64,000 bases of DNA from Streptomyces sp. NBC_00249 (GCF_026342355.1 NZ_JAPEMV010000001.1:1178001-1242000); one strand, 5' to 3'; positions 16,710 to 25,366 are shown, counted from the stretch's first letter. The notes: generated from the sequence alone by a model not told the origin. Program-made: numbers and translations.

Positions 16710-16727
16710 GTGGTCGCCTGTGGTCGC
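16710..16727 (+). promoter_or_regulatory. candidate integrase arm sites (upstream, int copy 3)
   Basis: Two GTGGTCGC octamers at 16710 and 16720 are spaced 10 bp apart, 45 bp before the int ATG and in reverse orientation to those at its 3' end. Confidence 0.5.
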
Positions 16728-16771
16728 AGGCTGGTGGTACCCACTCCCCTCCGCCCCCGGAGGCGATCCCC

Positions 16772-18172
16772 ATGCGTACCACCGGCGACCGCGGCCGCAT
16801 CTACCGGAGGTGTGGCTGCCGCGACACATTGCGTCACCAACTCGGAGCGCACTGCCCTCATCTGTTCGCTGACGGTGACCACGGGACGTGGACGTTCGCC
16901 GTCGACGTCCCGGCACCGCGCCACCGCCGGACGACCGTCCGCCGTGGCGGATTCGGCAGCCACGACGCGGCCGAGGCGGCGCTGCGGAGGTTCCTGGAGG
17001 GCGAGGCCGGCGGGTTCAACGCCGACCCGAACCAGAGCGTCGCCGACTACCTGACCGCCTGGCTCGCCGCCAAGGCCCTCGTGCTCAAGCCGACCACCAT
17101 GGCGCGATACCGGGACTACGTCCACAACGATCTCGCCCCCGCCTTCGGCACCCTGAAGCTGGACGAACTCGGGCACCGGCACATCGCCGCCTTCGTCACC
17201 AGCGAGCTCGCGGCCGGCCGCGGCGAGACCACCCTCTACCGGTGCCTTGCCACACTCTCCAGCGCCCTCGGCGACGCCTTCCGCCAACACCGCCTCCCCC
17301 ACAACCCCGCCAGCCCCCCGGCGCTTCACCGTCCACCGTCGCCAGAGCGGCGGATCTGGACCGCTGACGAGGCCGTCCGCTTCCTCCAGCACTGCCATCA
17401 GGCAGACCCGGAGATGGCCGACCTGTTCGAGTTCCTCATCGGCACCGGCATGCGCAAAGGAGAGGCCTTGGGACTTCACTGGCACGATGTCCACCTGCCC
17501 GAACGGGTTCTCTACGTCCGCTGCACCCTCTCCGCGATCGACAACAACCACCTCGTCATCACCACACCGAAGACCCGCTCGAGCCGCGGCTGGGTCGCCA
17601 TCTCACCCCGCGTCGCCACCGCCCTCCAACACCGGTCCCAGTCAACAACCCACTCCCGCGGCGATCCCCATGATCGGTTCGCCGGACTCGTGTTCTGCAG
17701 ACCCGACGGCCGCCCACTGCGCCCTCAGGGCGTACTCGACCGGCTCCGAAAGCTGTCCGACGAAGCCGGCGTTCCCCGCATCACCGTGCACGACCTGCGG
17801 CACCTCGCCGCCACCATCACCATCACCGCCGGCGTCCCCCTCACCGTCGTCTCCAAGACCCTGCGGCACTCCACACTCTCGACCACCGCCAACATCTACA
17901 GCCACCTCACCCAACAAGCCGCCCGCGAAGCCGTCGACACCATCGACCACACCCTCACCCAGGCCCAGAAACGAGACAGTCGACGGACCTTGAAGGAGCG
18001 ACTGCGACCACCACGCGACCACATCCAGCAGCTCCGCGAAGCCCTCAACCGGCTCCGCTCCCCTGTTCCAGGCAGCTTCCGCCCCACCACGGACCGGTCC
18101 CGAGACGGACGTGCGACCACACTGCGACCACCAGGACTCCGGGCATGGAAAAGGCCGTCCTCCCATGTGTGA
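16772..18172 (+). CDS. int: tyrosine site-specific integrase, intact
   Basis: The 466-aa integrase starts at ATG 16772 behind GGAGGCGATCCCC. The order is a Cys-containing N-terminal arm-binding region (1-90), SAM-like core-binding domain (90-185) and catalytic domain. Catalytic residues: Arg228 (GTGMRKGEALGL), Lys267, His340 and Arg343 (HDLRH), His366 (LRHSTLS), Tyr376 (NIYSHLT). The C-terminal 85 residues are Arg/Pro-rich and contain the DNA octamer repeats. The gene ends 28 bp before the tRNA-Pro attachment site and points at it, the usual layout for tRNA-inserting elements. It should integrate the element into the 3' half of tRNA-Pro(GGG), and its att sites match those of the two older elements. 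Confidence 0.93.
   Translation: MRTTGDRGRIYRRCGCRDTLRHQLGAHCPHLFADGDHGTWTFAVDVPAPRHRRTTVRRGGFGSHDAAEAALRRFLEGEAGGFNADPNQSVADYLTAWLAAKALVLKPTTMARYRDYVHNDLAPAFGTLKLDELGHRHIAAFVTSELAAGRGETTLYRCLATLSSALGDAFRQHRLPHNPASPPALHRPPSPERRIWTADEAVRFLQHCHQADPEMADLFEFLIGTGMRKGEALGLHWHDVHLPERVLYVRCTLSAIDNNHLVITTPKTRSSRGWVAISPRVATALQHRSQSTTHSRGDPHDRFAGLVFCRPDGRPLRPQGVLDRLRKLSDEAGVPRITVHDLRHLAATITITAGVPLTVVSKTLRHSTLSTTANIYSHLTQQAAREAVDTIDHTLTQAQKRDSRRTLKERLRPPRDHIQQLREALNRLRSPVPGSFRPTTDRSRDGRATTLRPPGLRAWKRPSSHV
18004..18131 (+). promoter_or_regulatory. candidate integrase arm sites (downstream, int copy 3)
   Basis: GCGACCAC occurs at 18004, 18015, 18113 and 18124: two pairs with 11-bp periods, ending 70 bp before the att core. 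The layout is the same in all three elements. Confidence 0.55.
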
Positions 18173-18200
18173 GAGAACGGCCTCCGACCTGCACAAGCAA

Positions 18201-18276
<76 letters not shown>

Positions 18277-18396
18277 ATGCCCGCTGACCTGGGGTTTCCC
18301 CTGGTTGAACTGGCAGGAGAACAATACCGCACTTCCGGGGGTGGTCGCGCGCACCTTTCTCCTGACGGCCGGATCTGACGTACGCGCGGAGGCTCG

Positions 18397-18427
18397 CTTG
18401 ACCTCAAGTGCGCTTGAGGTCACATGG
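18397..18427 (+). promoter_or_regulatory. SoxR/MerR-type promoter of the transketolase operon
   Basis: A perfect inverted repeat with 10-bp arms (TGACCTCAAG, four bases, CTTGAGGTCA; 18398-18421) contains the SoxR box pattern CCTCAAG-N4-CTTGAGG. A -35 like TTGACC (18397-18402) and a weak -10 like CATGGT (18422-18427) are 19 bp apart, the long spacer typical of MerR-family activation. The expected start of transcription falls at or next to the ATG at 18435, so the mRNA may be leaderless. No soxR gene is in the window. Confidence 0.65.
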
Positions 18428-18434
18428 TGGGTGC

Positions 18435-19136
18435 ATGACACAGGCAACTGCGGACACCGGGTTCCGCTACGAGGATCTGGGGCGTCTGATCGCGCTCATG
18501 ACCGGGGCCGAGAAGCACGGGCCCGCCGCCACCTCCACGCTCGACGCGCTGTGGGTGCTGTACGACCGGGTGCTGCGGGTCGGGCCCGGGAGCGCCCAGG
18601 ATCCCGGGCGGGACCGGTTCCTGCTGTCCAAGGGGCACGGGCCGATGGCCTACTACGCCGTGCTCGCCGCCAAGGGGTTCTTCCCCGTCGAGTGGCTCCC
18701 GGGCTTCGGCTCGTACGACTCCCCCCTCGGACACCACCCGGACCGCATGCTGATCCCCGGCGTGGAGATCGGCAGCGGCTCGCTCGGGCACGGGCTGCCG
18801 CTGGCCGTCGGCAGCGCACTGGGGCTGCGGGCCCAGGGACTGGACGACCCCGCCGTGTGGGTGCTGATCGGGGACGCGGAGCTCGACGAGGGCAGCAACC
18901 ACGAGGCCATCGCCTACGCCGGTTCGGCGGGCCTGGAGCGGCTGCACACGGTGGTGATCGACAACGACTCCGCCACCCACGGCTGGCGGGGCGGCATCGC
19001 CTCCCGGTTCGAGGCGGCCGGCTGGACGGCGGTCACCGTCGACGGGCGCGACCACGCGGCGCTGCACGCCGCCTTCACCGCGCCGCACCCGGGCCGGCCG
19101 CACGCCGTCGTCGCCCGCGTCGAGAAGAAGTACTGA
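18435..19136 (+). CDS. transketolase, N-terminal (thiamine-PP) subunit
   Basis: The 233-aa protein covers only the pyrophosphate-binding domain of transketolase. The TPP motif is GDAELDEGSNHEAIAYA (near 142), with earlier SKGHGPMAYYAVL and LGHGLPLAVGSALG matching the family's substrate and cofactor loops. Together with the next gene it forms a split transketolase moving two-carbon ketol units between sugar phosphates or in a specialised pathway. The codon before the ATG gives no ribosome site, consistent with leaderless translation from the MerR-type promoter. The downstream partner starts 50 bp later. Confidence 0.88.
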   Translation: MTQATADTGFRYEDLGRLIALMTGAEKHGPAATSTLDALWVLYDRVLRVGPGSAQDPGRDRFLLSKGHGPMAYYAVLAAKGFFPVEWLPGFGSYDSPLGHHPDRMLIPGVEIGSGSLGHGLPLAVGSALGLRAQGLDDPAVWVLIGDAELDEGSNHEAIAYAGSAGLERLHTVVIDNDSATHGWRGGIASRFEAAGWTAVTVDGRDHAALHAAFTAPHPGRPHAVVARVEKKY

Positions 19137-19186
19137 AGATTTCAGGTTCGGGATCAGGTTCAGGTTCGGGTTCAGGGAGGGATGGC

Positions 19187-20083
19187 ATGGACACCATGCG
19201 GGAGCGGTTCATCGAGGTCACATCGCGGGTGCTCGACGAGGACCCCCGGCTGGCGGTGGTGCTGGCGGAGATCACCATGGACGGGTTCCGCCCCGCTCAG
19301 CAGCGCCACCCGGACCGGGTGATCAATGTCGGGATCCGGGAGCAGCTGCTGATGGGCGTGGGCGGTGGTCTGGCCCTGACCGGTCTGCGGCCCGTGCTCC
19401 ACACCTTCGCCAGCTTCCTCGTGGAGCGGCCGTTCGAGCAGGTCAAGCTGGACTTCGGGCACCAGGGCACGGGCGGGGTGCTGGTCAGCGCGAGCGCCAG
19501 CTACGACTGGCCGGCGGGCGGCTTCACCCATATGGCGCCGGGTGACGTGGCCCTGCTGGACACCCTCGACGGCTGGACGGTCCACGTGCCGGGTCACCCG
19601 GACGAGGCGGAGGCCCTGCTGCGGCACGCCTACGCCGCCGGGGACGACAAGGTCTACGTCCGGCTGTCCGCGCAGTCGAACAGCGCCCCGCGCCCGCTGG
19701 GCGACCTGCGCTTCGAGACCGTACGGGAGGGACGCGCGGGTGTGGTGGTCGCCGTCGGTCCCCTCCTCGACAACGTCCTCGCCGCGACCGAGGGCCTCGA
19801 CGTCACGGTGCTCTACGCCGCTACCGTGCGCCCCTTCGACGACGCGGCCCTGCGCGCCGCTGCGGGGCGGGCCACGGCGGACGTGGTCCTGGTCGAGCCG
19901 TACCTCGCGGGTACCTCCGCGGCGGCCGCCGGGCAGGCCCTCGTCGAGGTCCCGCACCGGATCCTGCCGCTCGGGGTGGGGCGTGCGGAGCTGCGCCGCT
20001 ACGGCACCATCGACGAGCACACCGCCGCCCACGGCCTGGACGCGGCCTCGCTGCGCCGGCGGATCACGGGCTTCCTGCGCTGA
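19187..20083 (+). CDS. transketolase, C-terminal subunit
   Basis: The 298-aa protein holds the pyrimidine-binding and C-terminal domains: RVINVGIREQLLMGVGGGLALTG carries the Glu that activates TPP, FASFLVERPFEQVKLDFG follows, and the C-terminal domain (GVVVAVGPLLDNVLAAT, VLVEPYLAGTSAA) completes it. The likely partner is the preceding subunit. ATG 19187 follows GGGAGGGATGGC; the gap before it contains a GGTTC-based short tandem repeat. Confidence 0.88.
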   Translation: MDTMRERFIEVTSRVLDEDPRLAVVLAEITMDGFRPAQQRHPDRVINVGIREQLLMGVGGGLALTGLRPVLHTFASFLVERPFEQVKLDFGHQGTGGVLVSASASYDWPAGGFTHMAPGDVALLDTLDGWTVHVPGHPDEAEALLRHAYAAGDDKVYVRLSAQSNSAPRPLGDLRFETVREGRAGVVVAVGPLLDNVLAATEGLDVTVLYAATVRPFDDAALRAAAGRATADVVLVEPYLAGTSAAAAGQALVEVPHRILPLGVGRAELRRYGTIDEHTAAHGLDAASLRRRITGFLR

Positions 20084-20102
20084 GCACCCCGGGACGGCCC
20101 GG

Positions 20103-20459
20103 TCAGCCCCCACCCAGCTCCGGGTGGGCGGCGGCCAGCCGCTTCGGCGCGGCCTGCCTCCAGGAGTCGGCCAGGATCGCGCGCAGCTCGCCGGTGTCCT
20201 CCACGGCGGCGAGGCGGACCCGGAGCCAGGCGTAGTTGTCGTCGTGGCCCTCGCGCAGGAAGAACTTCTCCGGCTCGGCGGCTATCAGCCCGGCCCGCTC
20301 CTCCTTGGGACACTTCACCCCGATCGTGGTGTCGTCGTCCCCGAGCGCGACGAAGACCTTCCCGCCGACCCGGAAGGTCGGCATGCCCCAGGCGAGCTTC
20401 TCGCTGCTGTCGGGGAGCGCCAAGGCGATCTTCCTGACGTCCTGCGCCGTCGTGGCCAT
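20103..20459 (-). CDS. MmcQ/YjbR family DNA-binding-like protein
   Basis: The 118-aa protein has the family layout: VRKIALALPDSSEKLAWGMP at the start, FRVGGKVFVALGDDDTTIGVKC in the strands, then ADSWRQAAPKRLAA at the end. The fold is CyaY-like; the function in cells is not known. It converges with the transketolase operon (19 bp between stops). Confidence 0.82.
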   Translation of the reverse strand: MATTAQDVRKIALALPDSSEKLAWGMPTFRVGGKVFVALGDDDTTIGVKCPKEERAGLIAAEPEKFFLREGHDDNYAWLRVRLAAVEDTGELRAILADSWRQAAPKRLAAAHPELGGG

Positions 20460-20545
20460 CCGCCCGACCCCTCTCCGTAGCCGTCCTCGGTCCGTCCGTC
20501 ACCTCCGACGGTAGACGCCGCCACTGACAACCGCCCCGGACGGCG

Positions 20546-21091
20546 TCAGCCGCGCCGGTCCTCGCGGCCGTGGAGCAGCTCCACCAGCTCCGCCGCCAGC
20601 GCCTTGACCGTCGTCAGGCCCGCCAACCCCCACCGCCTGGGCACCACGTCCACCGCGCACACCGTGCCCAGGACGATGCCCCGCCGGTCCGTGAGGGGCG
20701 CCCCCAGGTAGGAGCGCACCCCGCTCTCGTCGACGACGGCGTTGCCCGCGAAGCGCGCGAAGTCCCGTACGTCCTCCAGGACCAGTGCCCGCCGCCGCAC
20801 GACGACGTGCGGGCAGTACCCGTGGTCGCGGGCCAGCACCCGCGCCGGGTAGCCGTTCGCCGCCGCGTCGGGGCCGTGGTGCAGGCCGGCGAAGAACTGC
20901 CGTTCCTCACCGACGAAGTTGACGCCCGCGTACGGGGCGTCGAGGGTCTGGGCGACCTTCCGCGCGAAGGCGTCGAGTTCCGCGTCCGCGCGCTCCCCGA
21001 GGCCCATCTCGCGCAGCCGGACGGCCCGTGCGGGTGCCTCCCGGTCCACCGGGGTGAGCAGCAGGTGGCCGGTCGATTCGTAGTACGTCAT
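20546..21091 (-). CDS. GAF-domain protein at end of conservon
   Basis: The 181-aa protein starts at ATG 21091 (an upstream GTG at 21133 would overlap cvnD). It is a single GAF domain: LDAPYAGVNFVGEERQFFAGL, GYCPHVVVRRRALVLEDVRDFARFA and SYLGAPLTDRRGIVLGTVCAVD are the typical strands of redox- or ligand-sensing GAF proteins, with a Cys in GYCPHVV. It is the fifth gene in the conservon direction, 28 bp after cvnD, so it may be co-expressed with it and act as a sensory or output partner. Confidence 0.8.
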   Translation of the reverse strand: MTYYESTGHLLLTPVDREAPARAVRLREMGLGERADAELDAFARKVAQTLDAPYAGVNFVGEERQFFAGLHHGPDAAANGYPARVLARDHGYCPHVVVRRRALVLEDVRDFARFAGNAVVDESGVRSYLGAPLTDRRGIVLGTVCAVDVVPRRWGLAGLTTVKALAAELVELLHGREDRRG

Positions 21092-21119
21092 GGCGGTTCC
21101 CCCGGATCCGAGTGTGTGG

Positions 21120-21707
21120 TCAGCCGGCCGCACCGGCCGTGGCGAGGAGGTGGTGGACGAGGACGGCCAGCGTCCCCGTCCCGGAGCCCGTCAGGCGCGC
21201 GTCGCACCGTACGACGGGCACCTGCGGGCCGAGTCCCACCGCCTCGCGGACCTCCTCGGCCGTGTAGCGGTGGCCGTCGTCGAACTCGTTGACGGCGACG
21301 ACGAAGCCGATCCCGCGCCGTTCGAAGAAGTCCACGGCGGGGAAGCAGTCGGCGAGGCGGCGGGTGTCGGCGAGCACCACCGCCCCGAGGGCGCCCGCGC
21401 ACAGTTCCTCCCAGAGAAACCAGAAGCGCTGTTGCCCGGGCGTGCCGAACAGGTACAGGACGTGCCGGTCGTCCAGGGTGAGCCGCCCGAAGTCGAGCGC
21501 GACGGTCGTGGCGGTCTTCGCCTCCACCCCCTCCAGCGGATCGGCGCTCTCGCTCAGTCCGCTCAGCAGTTCCTCCGTGCACAGCGGTTCGATCTCGCTG
21601 ACCGCGCCCACGAAGGTGGTCTTCCCCGCCCCGAACCCGCCCGCGACCAGGATCTTCAAGGTCGCGGGGAGGGCCGGGGCGGGCTCACAGCCGTCGGCGT
21701 AGGCCAT
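21120..21707 (-). CDS. cvnD: conservon Ras-like GTPase CvnD
   Basis: The 195-aa protein has a P-loop GGFGAGKTT at 24-32, a switch-like TATTVALDFGRL segment, GTPGQQRF in place of the G3 DxxG motif, and VNEFDD where NKxD would be. These deviations are normal for MglA/Cvn-type GTPases. It works with CvnA, B and C at the membrane in signalling that in S. coelicolor affects development. The start lies 23 bp inside cvnC. Confidence 0.92.
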   Translation of the reverse strand: MAYADGCEPAPALPATLKILVAGGFGAGKTTFVGAVSEIEPLCTEELLSGLSESADPLEGVEAKTATTVALDFGRLTLDDRHVLYLFGTPGQQRFWFLWEELCAGALGAVVLADTRRLADCFPAVDFFERRGIGFVVAVNEFDDGHRYTAEEVREAVGLGPQVPVVRCDARLTGSGTGTLAVLVHHLLATAGAAG

Positions 21708-22110
21708 CGAGCACCGCCCGTAGCAGGTTCTGGTCGTCGGCGGCGAAGGAGCCCGCGCCGCCTCCGGGGTACCGCGGCGCCTGCGCCATCACGGCCCCGT
21801 ACTCCATCAGGTCCGACAGCAGTACCTTCACCACCACCGCCGGGAGCCGTATCTGCCCCGCCACCTCGGCGACCGTCACCGCGGCCGCGCCCGCGCACAG
21901 CCGCAGCGCGAGGGTGTGCTCGGCGCCGAGCGGGGCCCGCGGCCGGACGCCGGTCGCGGTCACCAGGGACAGCAGGTCGAGGGCGACGGCGGGCCGGGTG
22001 CGGCCGCCGCAGGCCGTGTACGGGCGCATGACCCGGCCCGCCGAGTCGTCCAGCCAGGGCGTGTCACGTGCCGTCCCGAAACCATGGACCCCCCTCGCCC
22101 AGGCCCTCAT
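21685..22110 (-). CDS. cvnC: conservon protein CvnC (DUF742)
   Basis: The 141-aa protein carries the DUF742 core: RPYTACGGRTRPAVALDLLSLV, then a winged-helix-like LRLCAGAAAVTVAEVAGQIRLPAVVVKVLLSDL. ATG 22110 overlaps the cvnB stop as ATGA, and its own end overlaps cvnD, showing tight coupling. CvnC bridges roadblock protein and GTPase in the conservon complex. Confidence 0.92.
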   Translation of the reverse strand: MRAWARGVHGFGTARDTPWLDDSAGRVMRPYTACGGRTRPAVALDLLSLVTATGVRPRAPLGAEHTLALRLCAGAAAVTVAEVAGQIRLPAVVVKVLLSDLMEYGAVMAQAPRYPGGGAGSFAADDQNLLRAVLDGLRRRL

Positions 22111-22544
22111 CGCTCCGCGTCGACGGCGTGCGCGGGCCGGCGCGGCGGGGCGGCCAGGTACGGCCGTACGCTCTTGACCAGCATCGCCATCTCGTAGCCG
22201 AGTACGCCCGCGTCGGCCTCGCGGTCGGCCAGTACCGCCAGGCAGGTGCCGGATCCGGCCGCCGAGACGAACACGAGCGCCGTGTCGAGCTCGACGACCA
22301 CCTGCCGGACCTCCGCCCCGTCCCCGAAGCGGGCGCCGGCGCTGCGGCCCAGCGAGTACAGGCCTGAGGCCAGGGCCGCCATGTGGTCGGCGCTGTCGGC
22401 GTCGAGCCCGTGCACGCACGTCACGAGCCCGTCGGCGGTGAGCAGGACCGCGCTGCGCGTGTACGGCACCCGCTGGACCAGGCCGCTGAGCAGCCAGTCG
22501 AGGTCCGAGAGGCTGCCTGTCTTCGTCGCCGTTTCGCCGACCAT
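22107..22544 (-). CDS. cvnB: conservon roadblock/LC7 protein CvnB
   Basis: The 145-aa protein begins at ATG 22544, preceded by AAGGAG; an ATG at 22580 would add 12 residues. The roadblock/LC7 pattern is clear: LDWLLSGLVQRVPYTRSAVLLTADGLV, HMAALASGLYSLGRSAG and TALVFVSAAGSGTCLAVLA. Such proteins act as GTPase-activating or scaffolding partners of CvnD. Confidence 0.93.
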   Translation of the reverse strand: MVGETATKTGSLSDLDWLLSGLVQRVPYTRSAVLLTADGLVTCVHGLDADSADHMAALASGLYSLGRSAGARFGDGAEVRQVVVELDTALVFVSAAGSGTCLAVLADREADAGVLGYEMAMLVKSVRPYLAAPPRRPAHAVDAER

Positions 22545-22598
22545 GGGGGTGTGCTCCTTGCTGGGGTGGGGGGTGTTCATGCGTGGTTCATGCGTGGT

Positions 22599-24968
22599 TC
22601 ATGCCTGGGGCTCGGACTGGGCGAGGCCGAAACCCCGTTGGAAGGCGGCCATCAGGCCGGGGTCGTGCACGGGCGGCTCGGTGTCGGCCGCCCGTCGGGG
22701 GGCGGGCGCCTCGCGCAGCTGCGGTGCGAGGTGCTGCTGGGCGCGGCGTCGGGGCAGGGGCGGCCGTTCCCCGGCCTCGGGGGTCGTGGGGCGGTCCGGC
22801 ACGGGCCCGCGCTGCCCGGGCGCGAACGGTACGAGCGCCACCTCCGGCCCCGTCCCGCCCCGGCCCGTCGCCCCGGCGGGAGCGAAACCCTCGCGCCCGA
22901 TCCCGCTCGCGGCGGCCACGTCACGGCCCGCGGGGCCGGGCACCGCGCGACCGAACCCGGCCGGAACCGCCACGGCACCGCCCGGCGCAGCGGGAACCTG
23001 CTCCTGCCGACGCGGCCCGCCCGGCGCGACCGGAGCCGACGCCTCCCGGTCCGGCACGACCGGAACAGACACCACGAAGCCTGGCGCAGCCACGGCGGGC
23101 GTCCCGGGGGCCGGCGCACCCGGAGCCGGCATCTCCCGATCCGGCCCGCCCGCTTCCGGCGCCGCCCGGCCCGGTACGGCCCGAGCGGCCTCGCCGGGCG
23201 GCACGGCCGGGAAGTGCGGCGCGGGGTTCGGGGCGGCCGGGGCGACGGGGGCCGAGGGCGCCACCGCGGAGGCGGGAGCCGCGGGGCCGGGGGGCACAGC
23301 CTGCGGCCCGACACCCGGCCAAGGCTCCGGCCCGGCGCTCGCCCAAGACCCCGGCTCACCGCCCGACCCGGCACCCTGCCGAAGCCCCGGCCCCGGCCCG
23401 GCATCCGCCCAAGACCCGTGCTCACGGCCCGGCCCGGCGTCCTCCCAGGGCCCCGGCCGTGCCCCCGTGTCCTGACGGGACACCGCTCCGGCGCCCGGCC
23501 CGGTGGCCGCTCCGACGCCCGGCCACGGCTCCGGCCCCGTGTCCGGACGGGGCTCGGGGGTGCGGGACGGCCCGGTCGCCGGACGGGGCTCGGGGGTGCG
23601 GGGCGGGGCGGCGGGCGGCCAGGGGGGCGGGGCGGGGCGGTCGCGCTCACCCTCCGGCCAGGAGCCCGGCACGTTGACCCGTACCGGCTCCAGCGGCCCC
23701 ATCCCGCTCCCCTCGCCGGTCCCCCACGAGGTGGCCCGGGAGCCGCCCATCGCGTCGGCCGCCGCCGGGGCTTCCGCGCCCAGCAGCCCCTGCGGCAGGA
23801 CGAGTACGGCGAGGACCCCGCCGTAGATGTTGGACTTGAGCTCGACGGCGATCCCGTGCCGCCGGGCCAGCGCCGAGACCACGTACAGGCCGATCCGCCC
23901 GTCGGCCAGCAGGTGCCGGACGCTGACCTGGTCGGGGTCGCCGAGCAGGGCGTTCATGCGGTGCTGTTCCTCGGCCGGCATGCCGAGGCCCCGGTCCTCC
24001 ACCTCGACGGCGATCCCGGAGGTCACCCGCTCGGCGCGCACCACGACATCGGTGTCGGGGGCGGAGAACACGGTGGCGTTCTCGACGAGTTCGGCCAGCA
24101 GGTGGACCACGTCGGCGACGGCGTGCCCGCGTACGGTGCCGCCCGCCGGGGGGACGACCTTGACCCGTGTGTACTGCTCGACCTCCGCGACCGAGGAGCG
24201 CAGCACCTCGCTCAGGTCGATCGGCCGGGTCCACTGGCGCCGGGAGGCCGCCCCGCCGAGCACGGCGAGGTTCTCCGCGTGCCGGCGGATCCGGGTGGCG
24301 AGGTGGTCGACGTGGAAGAGCTCCTTGAGCAGGTCGGGGTCCTCGACCGTGTCTTCGAGGTCGTCGAGCAACGAGATCTCGCGGTGCACGAGCGACTGAA
24401 GACGGCGCGCGAGGTTGACGAACACCTCCACCTTGCGGTCGCTGTCGCTCGGGGCGGCCGGGAGGGCGAGCCGTACGAGGGTCGTGTGTGCCTGTTCACG
24501 GGCGCCGCGCAACTCCTGCGCGAGGAGCCAGAACTCGTCCACCCCGGCCGGGTCGGCGGCGGGCGGCGGGCCGTTCGGGCCGCCGCGCACGGGCCGTGGC
24601 GGGGTCTCCCCGCGCTCCAGCCGTTCGGCGGCCGTGCGCAGTTCCTGGCGTCCGCGCACGCTGGAGCGGCGCAGCGCCTCGCACCGGTCCCGGACGGCCT
24701 TGGCGCCGCGCTGGGCGCCGAGCAGGGCGGCGGCGAGCGCGCCGAGGACGAGCAGGGCGCAGCCGGTGAGGACGGGCCACAGGCGTGCGTCCCGCTCCCC
24801 GGCGCCGCCGCCGAGCTGGAGGGTGAAGATGACCGCGGCCGCGCCGCTGAGCGCGGCGGCGAGCGTGGGCAGCACGGAGGCGCGGACCAGCTGGGGGCGT
24901 ATCTGGCGGCCGGGTCCTGTGACGGCGTGTCTCGACGGGGAGTGGCGGGCGGCGCGGAGTCCGGACAT
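22599..24968 (-). CDS. cvnA: conservon sensor histidine kinase-like protein CvnA
   Basis: The 789-aa protein starts at ATG 24968 (a longer start at 25028 is possible). Two membrane helices lie at about 25-90 (VLPTLAAALSGAAAVIFTLQL and VLTGCALLVLGALAAALLGA). A histidine-containing helix (HVDHLATRIRRHAENL) and ATPase boxes LLAELVENATVFS, VEDRGLGMP and GRIGLYVVSALARRHG follow. No large extracellular sensor domain is present. From about residue 430 onward the protein is a 350-residue Pro/Gly/Ala-rich disordered tail, longer than the folded kinase. First gene of the conservon. Confidence 0.92.
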   Translation of the reverse strand: MSGLRAARHSPSRHAVTGPGRQIRPQLVRASVLPTLAAALSGAAAVIFTLQLGGGAGERDARLWPVLTGCALLVLGALAAALLGAQRGAKAVRDRCEALRRSSVRGRQELRTAAERLERGETPPRPVRGGPNGPPPAADPAGVDEFWLLAQELRGAREQAHTTLVRLALPAAPSDSDRKVEVFVNLARRLQSLVHREISLLDDLEDTVEDPDLLKELFHVDHLATRIRRHAENLAVLGGAASRRQWTRPIDLSEVLRSSVAEVEQYTRVKVVPPAGGTVRGHAVADVVHLLAELVENATVFSAPDTDVVVRAERVTSGIAVEVEDRGLGMPAEEQHRMNALLGDPDQVSVRHLLADGRIGLYVVSALARRHGIAVELKSNIYGGVLAVLVLPQGLLGAEAPAAADAMGGSRATSWGTGEGSGMGPLEPVRVNVPGSWPEGERDRPAPPPWPPAAPPRTPEPRPATGPSRTPEPRPDTGPEPWPGVGAATGPGAGAVSRQDTGARPGPWEDAGPGREHGSWADAGPGPGLRQGAGSGGEPGSWASAGPEPWPGVGPQAVPPGPAAPASAVAPSAPVAPAAPNPAPHFPAVPPGEAARAVPGRAAPEAGGPDREMPAPGAPAPGTPAVAAPGFVVSVPVVPDREASAPVAPGGPRRQEQVPAAPGGAVAVPAGFGRAVPGPAGRDVAAASGIGREGFAPAGATGRGGTGPEVALVPFAPGQRGPVPDRPTTPEAGERPPLPRRRAQQHLAPQLREAPAPRRAADTEPPVHDPGLMAAFQRGFGLAQSEPQA

Positions 24969-25028
24969 CGGCGTCCTCGGTACGTGGGGCCCGGCCCCCA
25001 GCGTTTCCCGGGGCCCGGTGTTGATCAC

Positions 25029-25366
25029 CGGATACCCACGCTAGACCGCACGCTCCTGCCCCTGACGCCCAGTTGGGGAACTTGGCGGGGCTGCTTCCCG
25101 CTCCCGATGGAGCGCTCGTACGACAGCCCGAATGCGCCGGGAGCGCGCACGCCCGCACCTGGCGGGGAGCGCACGCCGCCCCACGGGCACGGCCCCGTCC
25201 CGGCCCGCCCGTACGCTCCGCCCGCCCCAGCCGCCCCGCCCAGGCGCGGGGGCGGCTGCGGTCCGTGCTCCCGCCGTGCCGTGACGCGCCCTTGTGCTCC
25301 CCCGCGCGCTGCCAGAAAGTACCTGTTCCCGGCCACGTACGGCCCGAAGCGCTGGAGGAAGGCGCC
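25029..25366. other. intergenic region between divergent operons
   Basis: This 338-bp segment separates cvnA from the coiled-coil gene and must contain both promoters. The middle is extremely GC-rich; I see no palindrome or RNA gene that can be named. Confidence 0.5.

Larger units (their letters stand above)
15677..16771. other. graveyard of mobile-element fragments before integrase
   Basis: About 1.1 kb holds no intact gene. Visible pieces are the operon terminator, a minus-strand frame at about 15894-16060 (ending in ALGGGHLALVKLVTPAG, unrecognised), a transposase fragment, a serine-recombinase fragment and the shared integrase leader from about 16583. Confidence 0.6.
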
